NCBI GenBank assembly: GCA_964602445.1
Contig: CAZRQV010000007.1
Span: 7,517 to 71,516, forward strand
DNA from: HGM12587 sp964602445
Lineage (GTDB): Bacteria; Bacillota; Clostridia; Lachnospirales; Lachnospiraceae
Direction of reading: 5' to 3'
Length of the DNA: 64,000 nucleotides
Positions 53,080 to 61,980 of this stretch are shown here, piece after piece. Both the position numbers and the translations under genes were made by a program. The notes under the pieces were generated by a model, which did no database searches, was not told the DNA's origin, and saw only the letters and a program-made list of their open reading frames with translations. The stretch's first letter is position 1, and every line of letters begins with the position of its first letter.

Positions 53080-56000
53080 ATGAAAAAAGTGATGGCGTTA
53101 TTGCTTTCGATGGTTCTGGTCTTATCCGCATTTCCAACAGAGGCGGCAAATGTTTCGGAAATAGGCAGGGAATCGAAGGAAGCTGTCAATGAAACAATCA
53201 TCAACGATGATCAGACAATGGGGGATATGTTTTGTTTTTCTTTTGAAGGACCATGGGTACATGAAGGGGGATATCCGGATCGTTTCGAAGGTGGTGATGA
53301 GCATTGGATCACAAAAGCACAGTTTGGAGATTCCATGCTTGCATTTGAATTTTCCTTTGTAGGTACCAAGGTAATTCTGTATGGGCACAAAACATATGAT
53401 GGTGCAATGGCTAAGGTTTATGTTGATGGGGAAGAAGCAGGCACCATTGATTATTACAGTGCATCCAGAGTGGAAAAAGTAGTACTGTTTGAAAGTACAC
53501 AATTAGAAGAAGGAGAACATGTGGTGCGGGTCGTTCTGACCGGAGAACACAATGCAGCAGGCGGCAGTAATCTGGAAGCATCCGTAGATTATGCGGTATT
53601 TTATCATAGCGATATGGAATTTTATCCGAATCAGGTAGTGTTCGATCAGGAAAGTATTTTACTGGAAGAAGGGTTAACTTATATCCCTTCTTATCGAATT
53701 CTTCCAAGCTATGCAACCGTTTCTTATCCGGTAACCTTTGTTTCAATGAATGAAGAAATTGTTTCCGTAGATGAAGAGACCGGAAAGATCACTGCACTGA
53801 AAGAAGGAAGTGCAGAAGTTGAGATCAGAATGGAAGAGAGAAACCTTTCGGACAAGATTCTGGTAACGGTGCGTGAAAGCAAAGAAGAGTTATCCGCCAT
53901 GGTAACTGATAACAATTATCACAGTTATGAAGAAAGTTATTTTGATTATCTGGATTCTTTCTACGAAACAGGAACCGATCAGCTGCGCAGCTGGTCTGGA
54001 TATGCATGGAAAAATGACGAAGTAACCAGTCGAATTGATCTTTTTACGAAGGGAAATTGTTATCAGAATGTTAAGATCGAAGTCAGTGATTTTGTCAATG
54101 AAGACGATCAGGTGATTGACCGCGGACAGATCCATGCAACGTACATGGAAAGTACAGTATCTCATACCAATCAGCAGAGAATTACGGATGTGATCACTGA
54201 TAAGACGGAAAAAGATCTGGATGCCGGAAAGCTTCAGAGCATCTGGGTAGAGATTCAGGTACCAAAAGATGCACAGGCAGGTAATTATACAGGAGTCATT
54301 TCTTTGGTCAGTGAAGGAAAGACACTGGCAGAATTTTCTTATGCATTAGAAGTAGCAGACTTGACATTGCCGGATCCGGAAGAATACGAAACACAGGTAG
54401 AACTTTGGATGTATCCTTATAGCTCTAACCGTTATTATTCAGGAAAATCTACGACCGAATATTTCGGAGATAGCATTGAAGATTATTATTATGTGCATTT
54501 GGATGAAAAATATGATGAAGGGTTATACAGTCAGTTGGATCTTTACCGCAAGGCAGGCGGAGATGCGATTACAGTAACTGTTGTAGAAGATGCATGGAAT
54601 TCTCAGACCTTTGATCCGTATCCGTCAATGGTCAAATGGTATCGAAATGCAGATGGAAGTTTTCGCTTTGATTATACAGATCTGGATAAATGGGTTTCTA
54701 TGAATCTGGAAAAAGGGATCAACAAACAGATTAAAAGCTTTTCTCTTTCCTGCTGGGGAAACAGAATTACTTATTATGATGAAAACAGCGGAAAAGTGGT
54801 GACCGTTATGCCGGCAACAGGAAGTGATGAATGGAAGATGTACTGGTCCGCTTTTTTAACAGATTATGCAAAACATATGGAAGAAAAAGGCTGGTTTGAC
54901 TTGACATACATTTCCATGGATGAACGTCCGTTAAATGAGATTACACCGGTATTAGATTTGGTGGATTCGGTAAAAAACAGCGAAGGAAAGTCATTTAAAG
55001 TTTCTCTTGCAGTTTATGAGTATAATGCAGAGTCGATCTTCGACCGTATTGATGACCTTTCTCTCGCCTATGCGCTTGGTTCAGAAAAAGTGTCGCAACT
55101 TGCAAAGAGCAGAGAAGAAAAAGGACTTCTGACCACAATCTATACATGCGGAGCGCAGAACAGTGCCATGCTGAATCAGCCGGGCGAAAGTGCTTATTCT
55201 TTATACCATGCATATAAATACGATACCAAAGGATTTTTAAGATGGGCATTGGATTCCTTTAATGATGAACCTTTGGAAAGCAGTCAGCATCGTTTGTTTG
55301 CATCCGGTGATCTTTATCTGATCTATCCGGATCAAAAAGATTCTGAAGCGATGAAAGCACAATCCAGTCCGCGTTATGAAAAATTGTGTGAAGGCATTCG
55401 AAATGTAGAAAAACTCTGGTATTTGGAAAAAAATTATCCGGAATTACAGAAAAAACTGGATACTTTGCAGAAGTCTATCGGTCAGAGCGGAATGTGCAGT
55501 GAAGTAAATCGTCTGAATGAAAAAATCCATGAACTTTCCAAAGAAGCAGTTCAGGGAGTGGAAATTCCTGGAATTGCTATTCAGGAAGAAAATATTTCAT
55601 TGAAAGCGGGAGAAAAACAGCAATTAACGATTCTCTGGACGCCGGAAGATTTAAAAAATACTGTTTTAGCAGAAACAGAAAAGATTAATGACTCTGAAGT
55701 AGAATATTTGGGAACCTGGATACCGGAAAATGGATATCCGGATCTCTTTTATCAGGGAGATGATCATTGGTGCAGTATTACAGATGCAGAAAGCATGAAG
55801 GAATACGGATACCGGTTTGAATTTTTCGGAGAAAGTTTCTCAATCGTTGGAAATACTGAAAATACAGCAGGAAAATTTGATGTTTATATTGATGGCGAGT
55901 ATGCGGAAACGGTAGATCCATATTCCGCAGAAAAGATCCGTTTTTCTACTCTGTATACAAGCGATTTGCTGGAAGATGGAGAACATCAGGTGGAAGTTCG

Positions 56001-57162
56001 TGGAAATGGAAGTAAAAATGAAAATTCCACAGCATATAACATGCAGTTAGACTATATTGAGGTTCAAAGATCAGGCAAACTTTTGTGGACAAGCTCTGAT
56101 GAAAATATTGCTTATGTGGATGAAAACGGAATTGTGACAGCAGCTGCACCGGGAACGGCAAAAATTACAGTAAAAGCTGGAGAATATACTGCACAGACAA
56201 TGGTGACTGTTACCGAAAACACAGAAGTTCCGGCGGAACAGACAGTATTCCGTATTTTCGGCAGTGACAGATATGCAACTGCATACAAAACAGCAGATAC
56301 GTATAAAGAAGTACTTGGAAGAGAAAAATTTGATGCTGTGATCGTAGCAACAGGCAAAAACTTTGCAGATGCCCTTTCGGGAAGTTATCTTGCAGCAGTA
56401 AAACAGGCACCGATTCTTCTGACCAACGGAAAAGCAGACAATGTGGCACAGTTACATTCCTACATCAAAGCAAATCTTACAGAAGGCGGAATGGTTTACA
56501 TCCTTGGCGGTACAAGTGCGGTTCCGGTAAGTGTAGATACGATCAAAACTGCCGGATATCAGGTGAAAAGAATCTCAGGAAACACCAGATATGAAACCAG
56601 TCTGAATATTCTTGCAGAAGCAGGAATTACAGGAAATGAGCTGATCGTGGCAACAGGCAAAAACTTTGCAGACAGCTTATCTGCATCAGCAGCAGAAAGA
56701 CCGATCATGCTGGTAAAACCAGAAAAAGGACTGAGCAAGGAGCAGAAAGCAGTTCTGGAAGGCTTGAATGACGGAAAGATTTTTATCGTTGGCGGAACAG
56801 GTGCAGTCAGCGAAGCCATTGAAAAAGAACTGGAAGCTTACGGAAAAATTGTCAGATTATCTGGAAGCAGCAGATATGAAACTTCCGCAGCAGTGGCAGA
56901 AGCGTTCTTTGGAGGAGCGAAAAAAGCAGTTCTTGCCGACGGAACCAACTTCCCGGATGGTTTATGCGGCGGGCCTCTTGCAGCAGCGCTCAATGCACCG
57001 TTGATCTTAACCAAAGATGAAAATACAGCTGCAGCAGCGGAGTATGTAACTGAAAATGAAATTACATCCGGTTATGTTCTTGGTGGCGAAGGCGCACTTT
57101 CTGATGAAACAGTAGTTACTGTATTCGGACTGGAACGTGCAGAACAGATTATGAAAAAATAG
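53080..57162 (+). CDS. Wall-anchored GH123 beta-N-acetylgalactosaminidase with CWB2 repeats
   Basis: A 1360-aa secreted enzyme. Signal peptide about 1-23; unknown beta module A1 (about 50-178); Ig-like Big2 domain (about 185-265); GH123/DUF4091 N-terminal sandwich and barrel (about 280-790) with the catalytic Asp-Glu in YISMDERP (D614, E615); a helical spacer (about 790-825); a Big2 domain split by a second copy of the beta module, A2 (about 873-1000); then three CWB2 repeats (1056-1360). GH123 enzymes cleave terminal beta-linked GalNAc by substrate-assisted catalysis, as on glycosphingolipids and some glycoprotein glycans. It shares the wall tail of the GH101, GH33 and GH20 proteins 25 kb away and probably belongs to the same surface glycan programme. 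Confidence 0.85.
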   Translation: MKKVMALLLSMVLVLSAFPTEAANVSEIGRESKEAVNETIINDDQTMGDMFCFSFEGPWVHEGGYPDRFEGGDEHWITKAQFGDSMLAFEFSFVGTKVILYGHKTYDGAMAKVYVDGEEAGTIDYYSASRVEKVVLFESTQLEEGEHVVRVVLTGEHNAAGGSNLEASVDYAVFYHSDMEFYPNQVVFDQESILLEEGLTYIPSYRILPSYATVSYPVTFVSMNEEIVSVDEETGKITALKEGSAEVEIRMEERNLSDKILVTVRESKEELSAMVTDNNYHSYEESYFDYLDSFYETGTDQLRSWSGYAWKNDEVTSRIDLFTKGNCYQNVKIEVSDFVNEDDQVIDRGQIHATYMESTVSHTNQQRITDVITDKTEKDLDAGKLQSIWVEIQVPKDAQAGNYTGVISLVSEGKTLAEFSYALEVADLTLPDPEEYETQVELWMYPYSSNRYYSGKSTTEYFGDSIEDYYYVHLDEKYDEGLYSQLDLYRKAGGDAITVTVVEDAWNSQTFDPYPSMVKWYRNADGSFRFDYTDLDKWVSMNLEKGINKQIKSFSLSCWGNRITYYDENSGKVVTVMPATGSDEWKMYWSAFLTDYAKHMEEKGWFDLTYISMDERPLNEITPVLDLVDSVKNSEGKSFKVSLAVYEYNAESIFDRIDDLSLAYALGSEKVSQLAKSREEKGLLTTIYTCGAQNSAMLNQPGESAYSLYHAYKYDTKGFLRWALDSFNDEPLESSQHRLFASGDLYLIYPDQKDSEAMKAQSSPRYEKLCEGIRNVEKLWYLEKNYPELQKKLDTLQKSIGQSGMCSEVNRLNEKIHELSKEAVQGVEIPGIAIQEENISLKAGEKQQLTILWTPEDLKNTVLAETEKINDSEVEYLGTWIPENGYPDLFYQGDDHWCSITDAESMKEYGYRFEFFGESFSIVGNTENTAGKFDVYIDGEYAETVDPYSAEKIRFSTLYTSDLLEDGEHQVEVRGNGSKNENSTAYNMQLDYIEVQRSGKLLWTSSDENIAYVDENGIVTAAAPGTAKITVKAGEYTAQTMVTVTENTEVPAEQTVFRIFGSDRYATAYKTADTYKEVLGREKFDAVIVATGKNFADALSGSYLAAVKQAPILLTNGKADNVAQLHSYIKANLTEGGMVYILGGTSAVPVSVDTIKTAGYQVKRISGNTRYETSLNILAEAGITGNELIVATGKNFADSLSASAAERPIMLVKPEKGLSKEQKAVLEGLNDGKIFIVGGTGAVSEAIEKELEAYGKIVRLSGSSRYETSAAVAEAFFGGAKKAVLADGTNFPDGLCGGPLAAALNAPLILTKDENTAAAAEYVTENEITSGYVLGGEGALSDETVVTVFGLERAEQIMKK
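53227..53610 (+). repeat. Beta module, first copy (A1), in the GH123 protein
   Basis: Encodes GPWVHEGGYPDRFEGGDEHW, then KVYVDGEEAGTIDYYSA and EEGEHVVRVVLTGEH. It is paralogous to the second copy at 55696-56076 in the same gene. Likely a carbohydrate-binding beta sandwich. Confidence 0.7.
55696..56076 (+). repeat. Beta module, second copy (A2), inserted inside a Big2 domain
   Basis: Encodes GTWIPENGYPDLFYQGDDHW, FDVYIDGEYAETVDPYSA and LEDGEHQVEVRGNG, matching copy A1 in order and spacing. The Big2 halves ISLKAGEKQQLTILWTPEDL and LLWTSSDENIAYVDENG flank it. Confidence 0.7.
56245..57159 (+). repeat. Triple CWB2 module of the GH123 protein
   Basis: Repeats open RIFGSDRYAT, RISGNTRYET and RLSGSSRYET. 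It has the same overall plan as the other three modules; the last 60 nt (VLGGEGALSDETVVTVFGLE) nearly match the GH101 end. Confidence 0.9.
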
Positions 57163-57207
57163 GCAGACAGTAAATCAGAAAATTGAAATCTGTATCTCAA
57201 AGAAGGG

Positions 57208-57239
57208 AGAGGGGATCCAAGGTCGGATGCCCTCTTTTT
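57208..57239 (+). terminator. Terminator after the GH123 gene
   Basis: Stem AGAGGGGATCC (57208-57218) / GGATGCCCTCT (57225-57235), ten pairs with one mismatch, loop of 6 nt, followed by T. Confidence 0.8.
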
Positions 57240-57297
57240 GAAAGAACATGGAACGTTTCAAATGGAAAATCAGGCAGGTTCTGCCGGCGGAATTCGG

Positions 57298-57326
57298 TTG
57301 TAAAATGCATGGAAATATAGTAGAAT
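57298..57326 (+). promoter_or_regulatory. Promoter of argF
   Basis: TTGTAA (57298-57303), 17-bp spacer, TAGAAT (57321-57326). Confidence 0.65.
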
Positions 57327-57337
57327 GATTACTATTC
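57323..57337 (+). promoter_or_regulatory. Possible ArgR-type operator at the argF start site
   Basis: GAATGATTACTATTC, an AT-rich GAAT/ATTC inverted repeat overlapping the -10 box and start site. Known ARG boxes have a tighter GAAT-N4-ATTC spacing, so this is only suggestive. Confidence 0.3.
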
Positions 57338-57411
57338 ACAAACGGCTGCTATTTTTGAAAAGCGGAAAAAACAGTCGTAAATCGGTTTAGATGATACGCA
57401 GGAGAATGAAT

Positions 57412-58419
57412 ATGATTGAGAATTGGGATTTATTAAAAGGACGTAATTTTTTAAAACTTTTGGATTTTACACAGGAAGAGATCGTATATTTGCTGGATCT
57501 TGCAGCAGATTTAAAGGAAAGAAAGAAAAAAGGAATTCGTGTGGATTATCTGGTCAGCAAAAATATCGTAATGATCTTTGAAAAAACAAGTACGAGAACC
57601 CGCTGTTCTTTTGAAACAGCAGCCCATGATCTGGGAATGGGATGTACTTATCTGGATCCGAAAGCATCTCAGATCGGTAAAAAAGAAAGCATCGCAGATA
57701 CCGCAAGAGTCCTTGGCAGAATGTATGAAGGAATCGAATACCGCGGATTCGAACAGGAACGAGTGGAAACATTGGCAAAATATGCCGGAGTTCCGGTATG
57801 GAACGGTCTGACCAATGAATTCCATCCAACACAGATGTTAGCAGATCTTTTAACGATCAGAGAACATTTTGGTGAGATCAAAGGTAAAAAACTGGTATAT
57901 ATGGGAGATGCCCGTTACAATATGGGAAATTCATGGATGGTTACCTGTGCAAAGATGGGAATGCATTTTGTGGCTTGTGCACCGAAAAATTATTTCCCGG
58001 AAGAAGAACTGGTAAAAACATGTGAAGCAATCGCAGCAGAAAACGGCGGAAGTATTACTTTGACGGAAAACGTAGCAGAAGCAGCCAAAGATGCGGATAT
58101 TATTTATACAGATGTCTGGGTATCCATGGGAGAACCGGATGAAATCTGGGAAACCCGTCTGAAAGAACTGATGCCGTATCAGGTAAATAAAGCAGTCATG
58201 GATCAGGCAAAACCAACAGCCATCTTTATGCATTGTCTGCCGGCATTCCATGATCTGGAAACGGAAGTGGGAAGAGAAGTTTACGAAAAATTCGGAGTCA
58301 GCGAACTGGAAGTGACTCATGAAGTTTTTGAATCAGAACAGTCCGTTGTATTTGATGAAGCAGAAAACCGTATGCATACGATCAAAGCTGTGATGCTTGC
58401 AACGATCGGGGTATCTTAA
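57412..58419 (+). CDS. argF: Ornithine carbamoyltransferase
   Basis: A 335-aa carbamoyltransferase forming citrulline from ornithine and carbamoyl phosphate. Carbamoyl-phosphate loop FEKTSTRTRCSFE, then NEFHPTQMLADLLTI, and the ornithine-side motifs TDVWVSMGEP and MHCLPAFHD. These identify OTC rather than aspartate carbamoyltransferase. Length fits both anabolic ArgF and catabolic ArcB; no other arc or arg gene is adjacent. ATG 57412 follows GGAGA at 6 nt; upstream codons from 57391 are open but less likely used. Its stop overlaps the next start (TAATG). Confidence 0.92.
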   Translation: MIENWDLLKGRNFLKLLDFTQEEIVYLLDLAADLKERKKKGIRVDYLVSKNIVMIFEKTSTRTRCSFETAAHDLGMGCTYLDPKASQIGKKESIADTARVLGRMYEGIEYRGFEQERVETLAKYAGVPVWNGLTNEFHPTQMLADLLTIREHFGEIKGKKLVYMGDARYNMGNSWMVTCAKMGMHFVACAPKNYFPEEELVKTCEAIAAENGGSITLTENVAEAAKDADIIYTDVWVSMGEPDEIWETRLKELMPYQVNKAVMDQAKPTAIFMHCLPAFHDLETEVGREVYEKFGVSELEVTHEVFESEQSVVFDEAENRMHTIKAVMLATIGVS

Positions 58420-58706
58420 TGAATAAAAAAGTAAGAGAACCGTTTTTCTGGTCCTATATGACGAACATGATTCTTAGTATTCTGATCATCGGACTGACTG
58501 CGGCAGCATTTTTTACGGATATGATACCAGAACTCTGTCTGGTACTGATCTTTGCAATGGCAGCGGCAGCGAATTTTATCGCAGCAATGGTCAGCTTTGT
58601 TCGAATGAAAAGAATTCGTGGAAATCTTTATGCGGTATTGTGTACTCTTTTTCTGATCATGGCAGTGTTTTTAGGAATCAGATATTTCTGGGGACTGTAT
58701 GGCTAG
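58419..58706 (+). CDS. Small membrane protein of unknown function
   Basis: A 95-aa hydrophobic protein with three likely transmembrane helices (MTNMILSILIIGLTAAAFFT, LVLIFAMAAAANFIAAMVSF and LYAVLCTLFLIMAVFLGIRYF) and a basic loop FVRMKRIRG. The start overlaps the argF stop by 1 nt (TAATG), so it is translated by coupling. No family is recognised; a link to arginine metabolism is only positional. Confidence 0.7.
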   Translation: MNKKVREPFFWSYMTNMILSILIIGLTAAAFFTDMIPELCLVLIFAMAAAANFIAAMVSFVRMKRIRGNLYAVLCTLFLIMAVFLGIRYFWGLYG

Positions 58707-58778
58707 ATGTTTTTATCCGATATCGAGAAGATTGTCGGAAAAGAAAAGGATTACTTACAGCAGAGCAGGAAGAAAAAG

Positions 58779-59567
58779 ATGAAAGAAAATCAGTGTAAGG
58801 AATTAAAGACAGGATGGGCAGGAAAACCCTGCCTTTCCTTTGCTGTACTGCCCTCCACCAATGATTATGGAAAAGCATTGGTCAAAGAGGGCAAGGCTCA
58901 CGGAACGCTGATCACAGCAGAAGAACAGACAGCAGGAAAAGGACGGCGGGGACGAAGCTGGCAGTCACCGAAAGGGACGGCAATCTATATGAGTCTTTGT
59001 CTGGAACCGGAGTTTCCGGCAGATTGTGCCGCGGGGCTGACGCTTGTAATGGCTATGGCAGCAGCGGAGGCAATCGAAAAAATGACAGGAGCCGAGGTTC
59101 AGATCAAGTGGCCCAATGACCTGGTGGTCAACCGGAAAAAAGTTTGCGGAATCCTGACTGAGTTATGTATAGAACCGGATCATTATGCAGTGATCATCGG
59201 TACAGGAATCAATGTAAACACGGAAGTGTTTCCGGAAGAGATCAAAGAAACAGCCACTTCCCTAAAATTAGAGACAGGCATTGCCGTTTCCCGAACGGAA
59301 CTGACAGAGGAAGTAATGTGCTCTTTTGAAATTTTGTATGAAAAATACATGCAGACCTGGGATCTGTCTCTTTTAAAAGAACAGTATGAAGGGCGGCTAG
59401 CCAACAAAGGTCGGGAAGTCCGTGTGCTGGATCCGAAAGGGGCTTATACAGGAATTGCCAAAGGAATCGCATCGGACGGAAGTTTGATAGTGCAGTGTGA
59501 AGACGGCAGTGAACAAAAGGTTTCTTCAGGAGAAGTTTCCGTAAGAGGCCTTTATGGATATGTTTAG
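58779..59567 (+). CDS. birA: Biotin--[acetyl-CoA carboxylase] ligase
   Basis: A 262-aa biotin protein ligase that activates biotin to biotinyl-AMP and attaches it to carboxylase or decarboxylase carrier proteins. Motifs: LPSTNDYGKAL, the biotinoyl-AMP loop GKGRRGRSWQSPKG, YMSLCL, KWPNDLVVNRKKVCGILTE and GTGINVNTE, then a C-terminal SH3-like domain (RLANKGREVRVLDPKGAYTGIAKGI). The N-terminal DNA-binding HTH of bifunctional BirA is absent, so it is a catalytic-only enzyme. ATG 58779 has AGGAAG at 6 nt; an in-frame ATG at 58707, just after the preceding stop, would add 24 residues unlike the family. Confidence 0.9.
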   Translation: MKENQCKELKTGWAGKPCLSFAVLPSTNDYGKALVKEGKAHGTLITAEEQTAGKGRRGRSWQSPKGTAIYMSLCLEPEFPADCAAGLTLVMAMAAAEAIEKMTGAEVQIKWPNDLVVNRKKVCGILTELCIEPDHYAVIIGTGINVNTEVFPEEIKETATSLKLETGIAVSRTELTEEVMCSFEILYEKYMQTWDLSLLKEQYEGRLANKGREVRVLDPKGAYTGIAKGIASDGSLIVQCEDGSEQKVSSGEVSVRGLYGYV

Positions 59568-59584
59568 AGATGAGGTAAGGAACA

Positions 59585-59923
59585 ATGGATGATAAAATGA
59601 CAGTTCTTTGTGTGTCAAATTCGTATGAAAAAAAATATTATTTAAATCCGGAATTTATGGGGCTTCCAAAGACGATCAAAGATGATCTTCAGATTTTAAG
59701 TGTTCTTTTTACAGAAGATGTGGGAGGAATCCTGACCTTCGGATTTGAACCGGATGGTACATTGACGCTGAATGTCACTTGTGATGAAGGGGATCTTTTA
59801 TTTGATGAAATCGGAAGCGAATTAAAGATCAAAGAGATCCAGAGAACAAGACAGACACTGCTTGAAAGTCTGGAAACTTATTTTAAAGTATTCTTTCTGG
59901 GAGAAAAGCTGGAAGAAGTATGA
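59585..59923 (+). CDS. Conserved protein of unknown function (DUF6145-like)
   Basis: A 112-aa soluble, acidic protein (LCVSNSYEKKYYLNPEF, LPKTIKDDLQILSVLFTEDV, GILTFGFEPDGTLTL, and an amphipathic C-terminal helix RTRQTLLESLETYFKVFF). From memory it resembles the DUF6145 family found beside dusB in Lachnospiraceae; no function is known. It overlaps dusB by 4 nt (ATGA), so the two are translationally coupled. Confidence 0.7.
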   Translation: MDDKMTVLCVSNSYEKKYYLNPEFMGLPKTIKDDLQILSVLFTEDVGGILTFGFEPDGTLTLNVTCDEGDLLFDEIGSELKIKEIQRTRQTLLESLETYFKVFFLGEKLEEV

Positions 59924-60867
59924 GAATCGGAAATGTAACGTTAGCTAACAATGTGATTCTGGCACCGATGGCAGGAGTAACGGATTTGCCGTTTAGACTG
60001 CTCTGTAAAGAACAGGGAGCAGGACTTTTATGTATGGAAATGGTCAGTGCCAAGGCAATTTACTATAATAACAAAAATACGGAAAGTCTTATGGAAATCG
60101 ATAAGAGGGAGCGGCCGGTCTCTTTGCAGCTGTTTGGTTCGGATGCAGATATTATGAGCGAAATGGCAAAAAAGATCGAGGAGCGACCTTTTGATATTTT
60201 GGATATCAATATGGGCTGTCCGGTACCGAAAGTTGCCGGAAATGGCGAAGGTTCTGCATTGATGAAAAATCCGGAGCTGGTACGGCAGATTGTTTCGAAG
60301 GTGGTAAAAGCCATCGAAAAACCGGTGACGGTCAAGATACGAAAAGGCTTCGATGATGCCCATGTCAATGCAGTGGAGATCGCTAAGATCATTGAAGACT
60401 GCGGTGCAGCAGCGGTAGCAGTTCATGGCAGGACAAGAGAGCAGTATTACAGCGGTCAGGCAGACTGGGAGATCATCCGTCAGGTAAAAGAAGCAGTTTC
60501 CATTCCGGTCATCGGAAACGGTGATGTCACAGGGCCGGAATCTGCCAAAAAGATGATCGAAGAGACCGGTGTAGACGGAATCATGATCGGACGTGCAGCC
60601 AGAGGAAATCCATGGATCTTCGGACAGATTCGGGATTATCTGGAGACAGGAGTAATTCCTCAGAAGCCTTCATTAGAGGAAGTGCGCGAAATGATGCTCC
60701 GTCATGCCAGAATGCAGTTGGAATGTAAAGGAGAATATACCGGAATCCGTGAAATGCGAAAACATGTAGCATGGTATACTGCCGGTTATCCAAACAGTGC
60801 CAAACTTCGTGCAAAGATCAATGAAGTGGAAAGCTATGAAGAATTGACAGAGCTTTTGCAAAGCTGA
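59920..60867 (+). CDS. dusB: tRNA-dihydrouridine synthase (DusB type)
   Basis: A 315-aa FMN enzyme that reduces uridine to dihydrouridine in tRNA. Features: N-terminal LAPMAGVTDLPFRLLCKEQGAGLLCMEMVSA, DINMGCPVPKVAGNGEGSALM (catalytic Cys in MGCP), VKIRKGFDD, VHGRTREQYYSGQADW, GNGDVTGPESA and GIMIGRAARGNPWIF, followed by a helical tRNA-binding C-terminus (REMRKHVAWYTAGYPNSAKLR). Length is usual. It overlaps the upstream small gene by 4 nt. Confidence 0.93.
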   Translation: MRIGNVTLANNVILAPMAGVTDLPFRLLCKEQGAGLLCMEMVSAKAIYYNNKNTESLMEIDKRERPVSLQLFGSDADIMSEMAKKIEERPFDILDINMGCPVPKVAGNGEGSALMKNPELVRQIVSKVVKAIEKPVTVKIRKGFDDAHVNAVEIAKIIEDCGAAAVAVHGRTREQYYSGQADWEIIRQVKEAVSIPVIGNGDVTGPESAKKMIEETGVDGIMIGRAARGNPWIFGQIRDYLETGVIPQKPSLEEVREMMLRHARMQLECKGEYTGIREMRKHVAWYTAGYPNSAKLRAKINEVESYEELTELLQS

Positions 60868-60982
60868 TGTGAGAAATAATAAAGTGGCAGCCGGAAGGAA
60901 TGTCCATGAAACAGCCTTCATATACTGGTAAAAAGTAAATGTTTGGCAGAGCGATTCTTTGCCGAACAGATGCGGGGATTTC

Positions 60983-61732
60983 ATGGAAGAATGGATGAAA
61001 AAATTACCGGACATTGCGCGGAAAGAAACATTGCCGGAGATTCCCAAAAGGATCCTCTGGAAATCAAGATTTTTTGGAAAAAACCAGTTATTGGAATATA
61101 TAGGTGCTTACTATCAAGAGGAATCCGAACGCCGGGTTCCTTTTTATCTTCCGTATCTTTATAGGAAGGAAATTTTTCGATATCTGTGCAGAACGGCAGG
61201 TCTGCAAAAAAAACAGGTGGATCTGGTGCTAATTGATGGCGGAGATGCACGGATTGACTGTTTTCTCAGTGAATTTTTAGAAGATCTGAACTACCTTACG
61301 ATCATTACCGAAAGAACAGCCTATTTTGAGAGTCTGCAGGAACGGGCATTTCAGGAACTGGGACTGCTCATTGATCTGTGGAAACCGTGGGAAGAAAAAA
61401 AACTGAAAGGAAATCTGGTCTGGGATTTTACGTCCAATCTGCAGAAATCGGACTGTTATCCGAAAAATTCTGTATGCTTTGCACCGCATAAAAAAATGTG
61501 GAAATGGAAAGAGCTTGCGGAAACTTCTTCAAAAGTGACCGTCGTGTTTTTACAAGAGATTGAAATCGGTGTCCTGAAAGTATCTCCATCGCTGGCAGAG
61601 AGTCTTTTAGTGCCGCCGGATTTTCCTTTTCGTGAAACACGGTGTAATGAATTAAAAAAATGGTGTCATTACCGACGCTGGATGATTCGGCTGAGTCGGG
61701 TAAAATGCCCACAATCCCTTGAAAAACCTTGA
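60983..61732 (+). CDS. Uncharacterised protein upstream of greA
   Basis: A 249-aa soluble protein. It has an early basic segment (RILWKSRFFGKNQLLEYIGAYY), an alpha/beta-looking core (VDLVLIDGGDARIDCFLSEFLEDLNYLTIITERTA) and several Trp-rich stretches (LWKPWEEKK, HKKMWKWKEL), with a basic C-terminus. The strand-turn pattern around LIDGG then LTIITER recalls Rossmann-type proteins, but no motif is secure. Start is uncertain: ATG 60983 follows GGGGAT, while the frame is open from a TTG at 60959. The greA promoter -35 box overlaps its stop codon. Confidence 0.65.
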   Translation: MEEWMKKLPDIARKETLPEIPKRILWKSRFFGKNQLLEYIGAYYQEESERRVPFYLPYLYRKEIFRYLCRTAGLQKKQVDLVLIDGGDARIDCFLSEFLEDLNYLTIITERTAYFESLQERAFQELGLLIDLWKPWEEKKLKGNLVWDFTSNLQKSDCYPKNSVCFAPHKKMWKWKELAETSSKVTVVFLQEIEIGVLKVSPSLAESLLVPPDFPFRETRCNELKKWCHYRRWMIRLSRVKCPQSLEKP

Positions 61733-61757
61733 CATTCCAAGGACTCACTGCTATAAT
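61729..61757 (+). promoter_or_regulatory. Promoter of greA-lysS
   Basis: Consensus TTGACA (61729-61734), 17-bp spacer, consensus TATAAT (61752-61757). The -35 box includes the stop codon of the preceding gene. Confidence 0.85.
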
Positions 61758-61764
61758 ATCAAAA

Positions 61765-61980
61765 TTGTATGCGTGGGTATTTTTTTAAGAATCCCACGGA
61801 ACAAAGATTACCTGTAAGCGGCAGAAATTCTGAAACGAAACAGGTCGGATGTAACGAACAGGCTGCTTTTTGCAAACCTTAGTTACCGGAACAAAACAGA
61901 GCATGGCTCTGTGCATGATTCAAGTAAAAACAATGAACAATAGACGTGTTTAGTATAAGATTAACAGGAAGGTGCTAAAA
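61765..61980 (+). ncRNA. Long structured 5' leader of greA
   Basis: About 215 nt separate the promoter from ATG 61981. Visible hairpins: CGTGGG / CCCACG around an AT loop (about 61772-61798) and CAGAGC-ATG-GCTCTG (about 61898-61912). There is no T-box GGTGG element. It may be a regulatory leader; no known riboswitch class was recognised. Confidence 0.45.

Noticed and set aside
61765..61980. T-box riboswitch upstream of greA-lysS
   Set aside because: No GGTGG-type antiterminator element and no terminator hairpin before the coding region.
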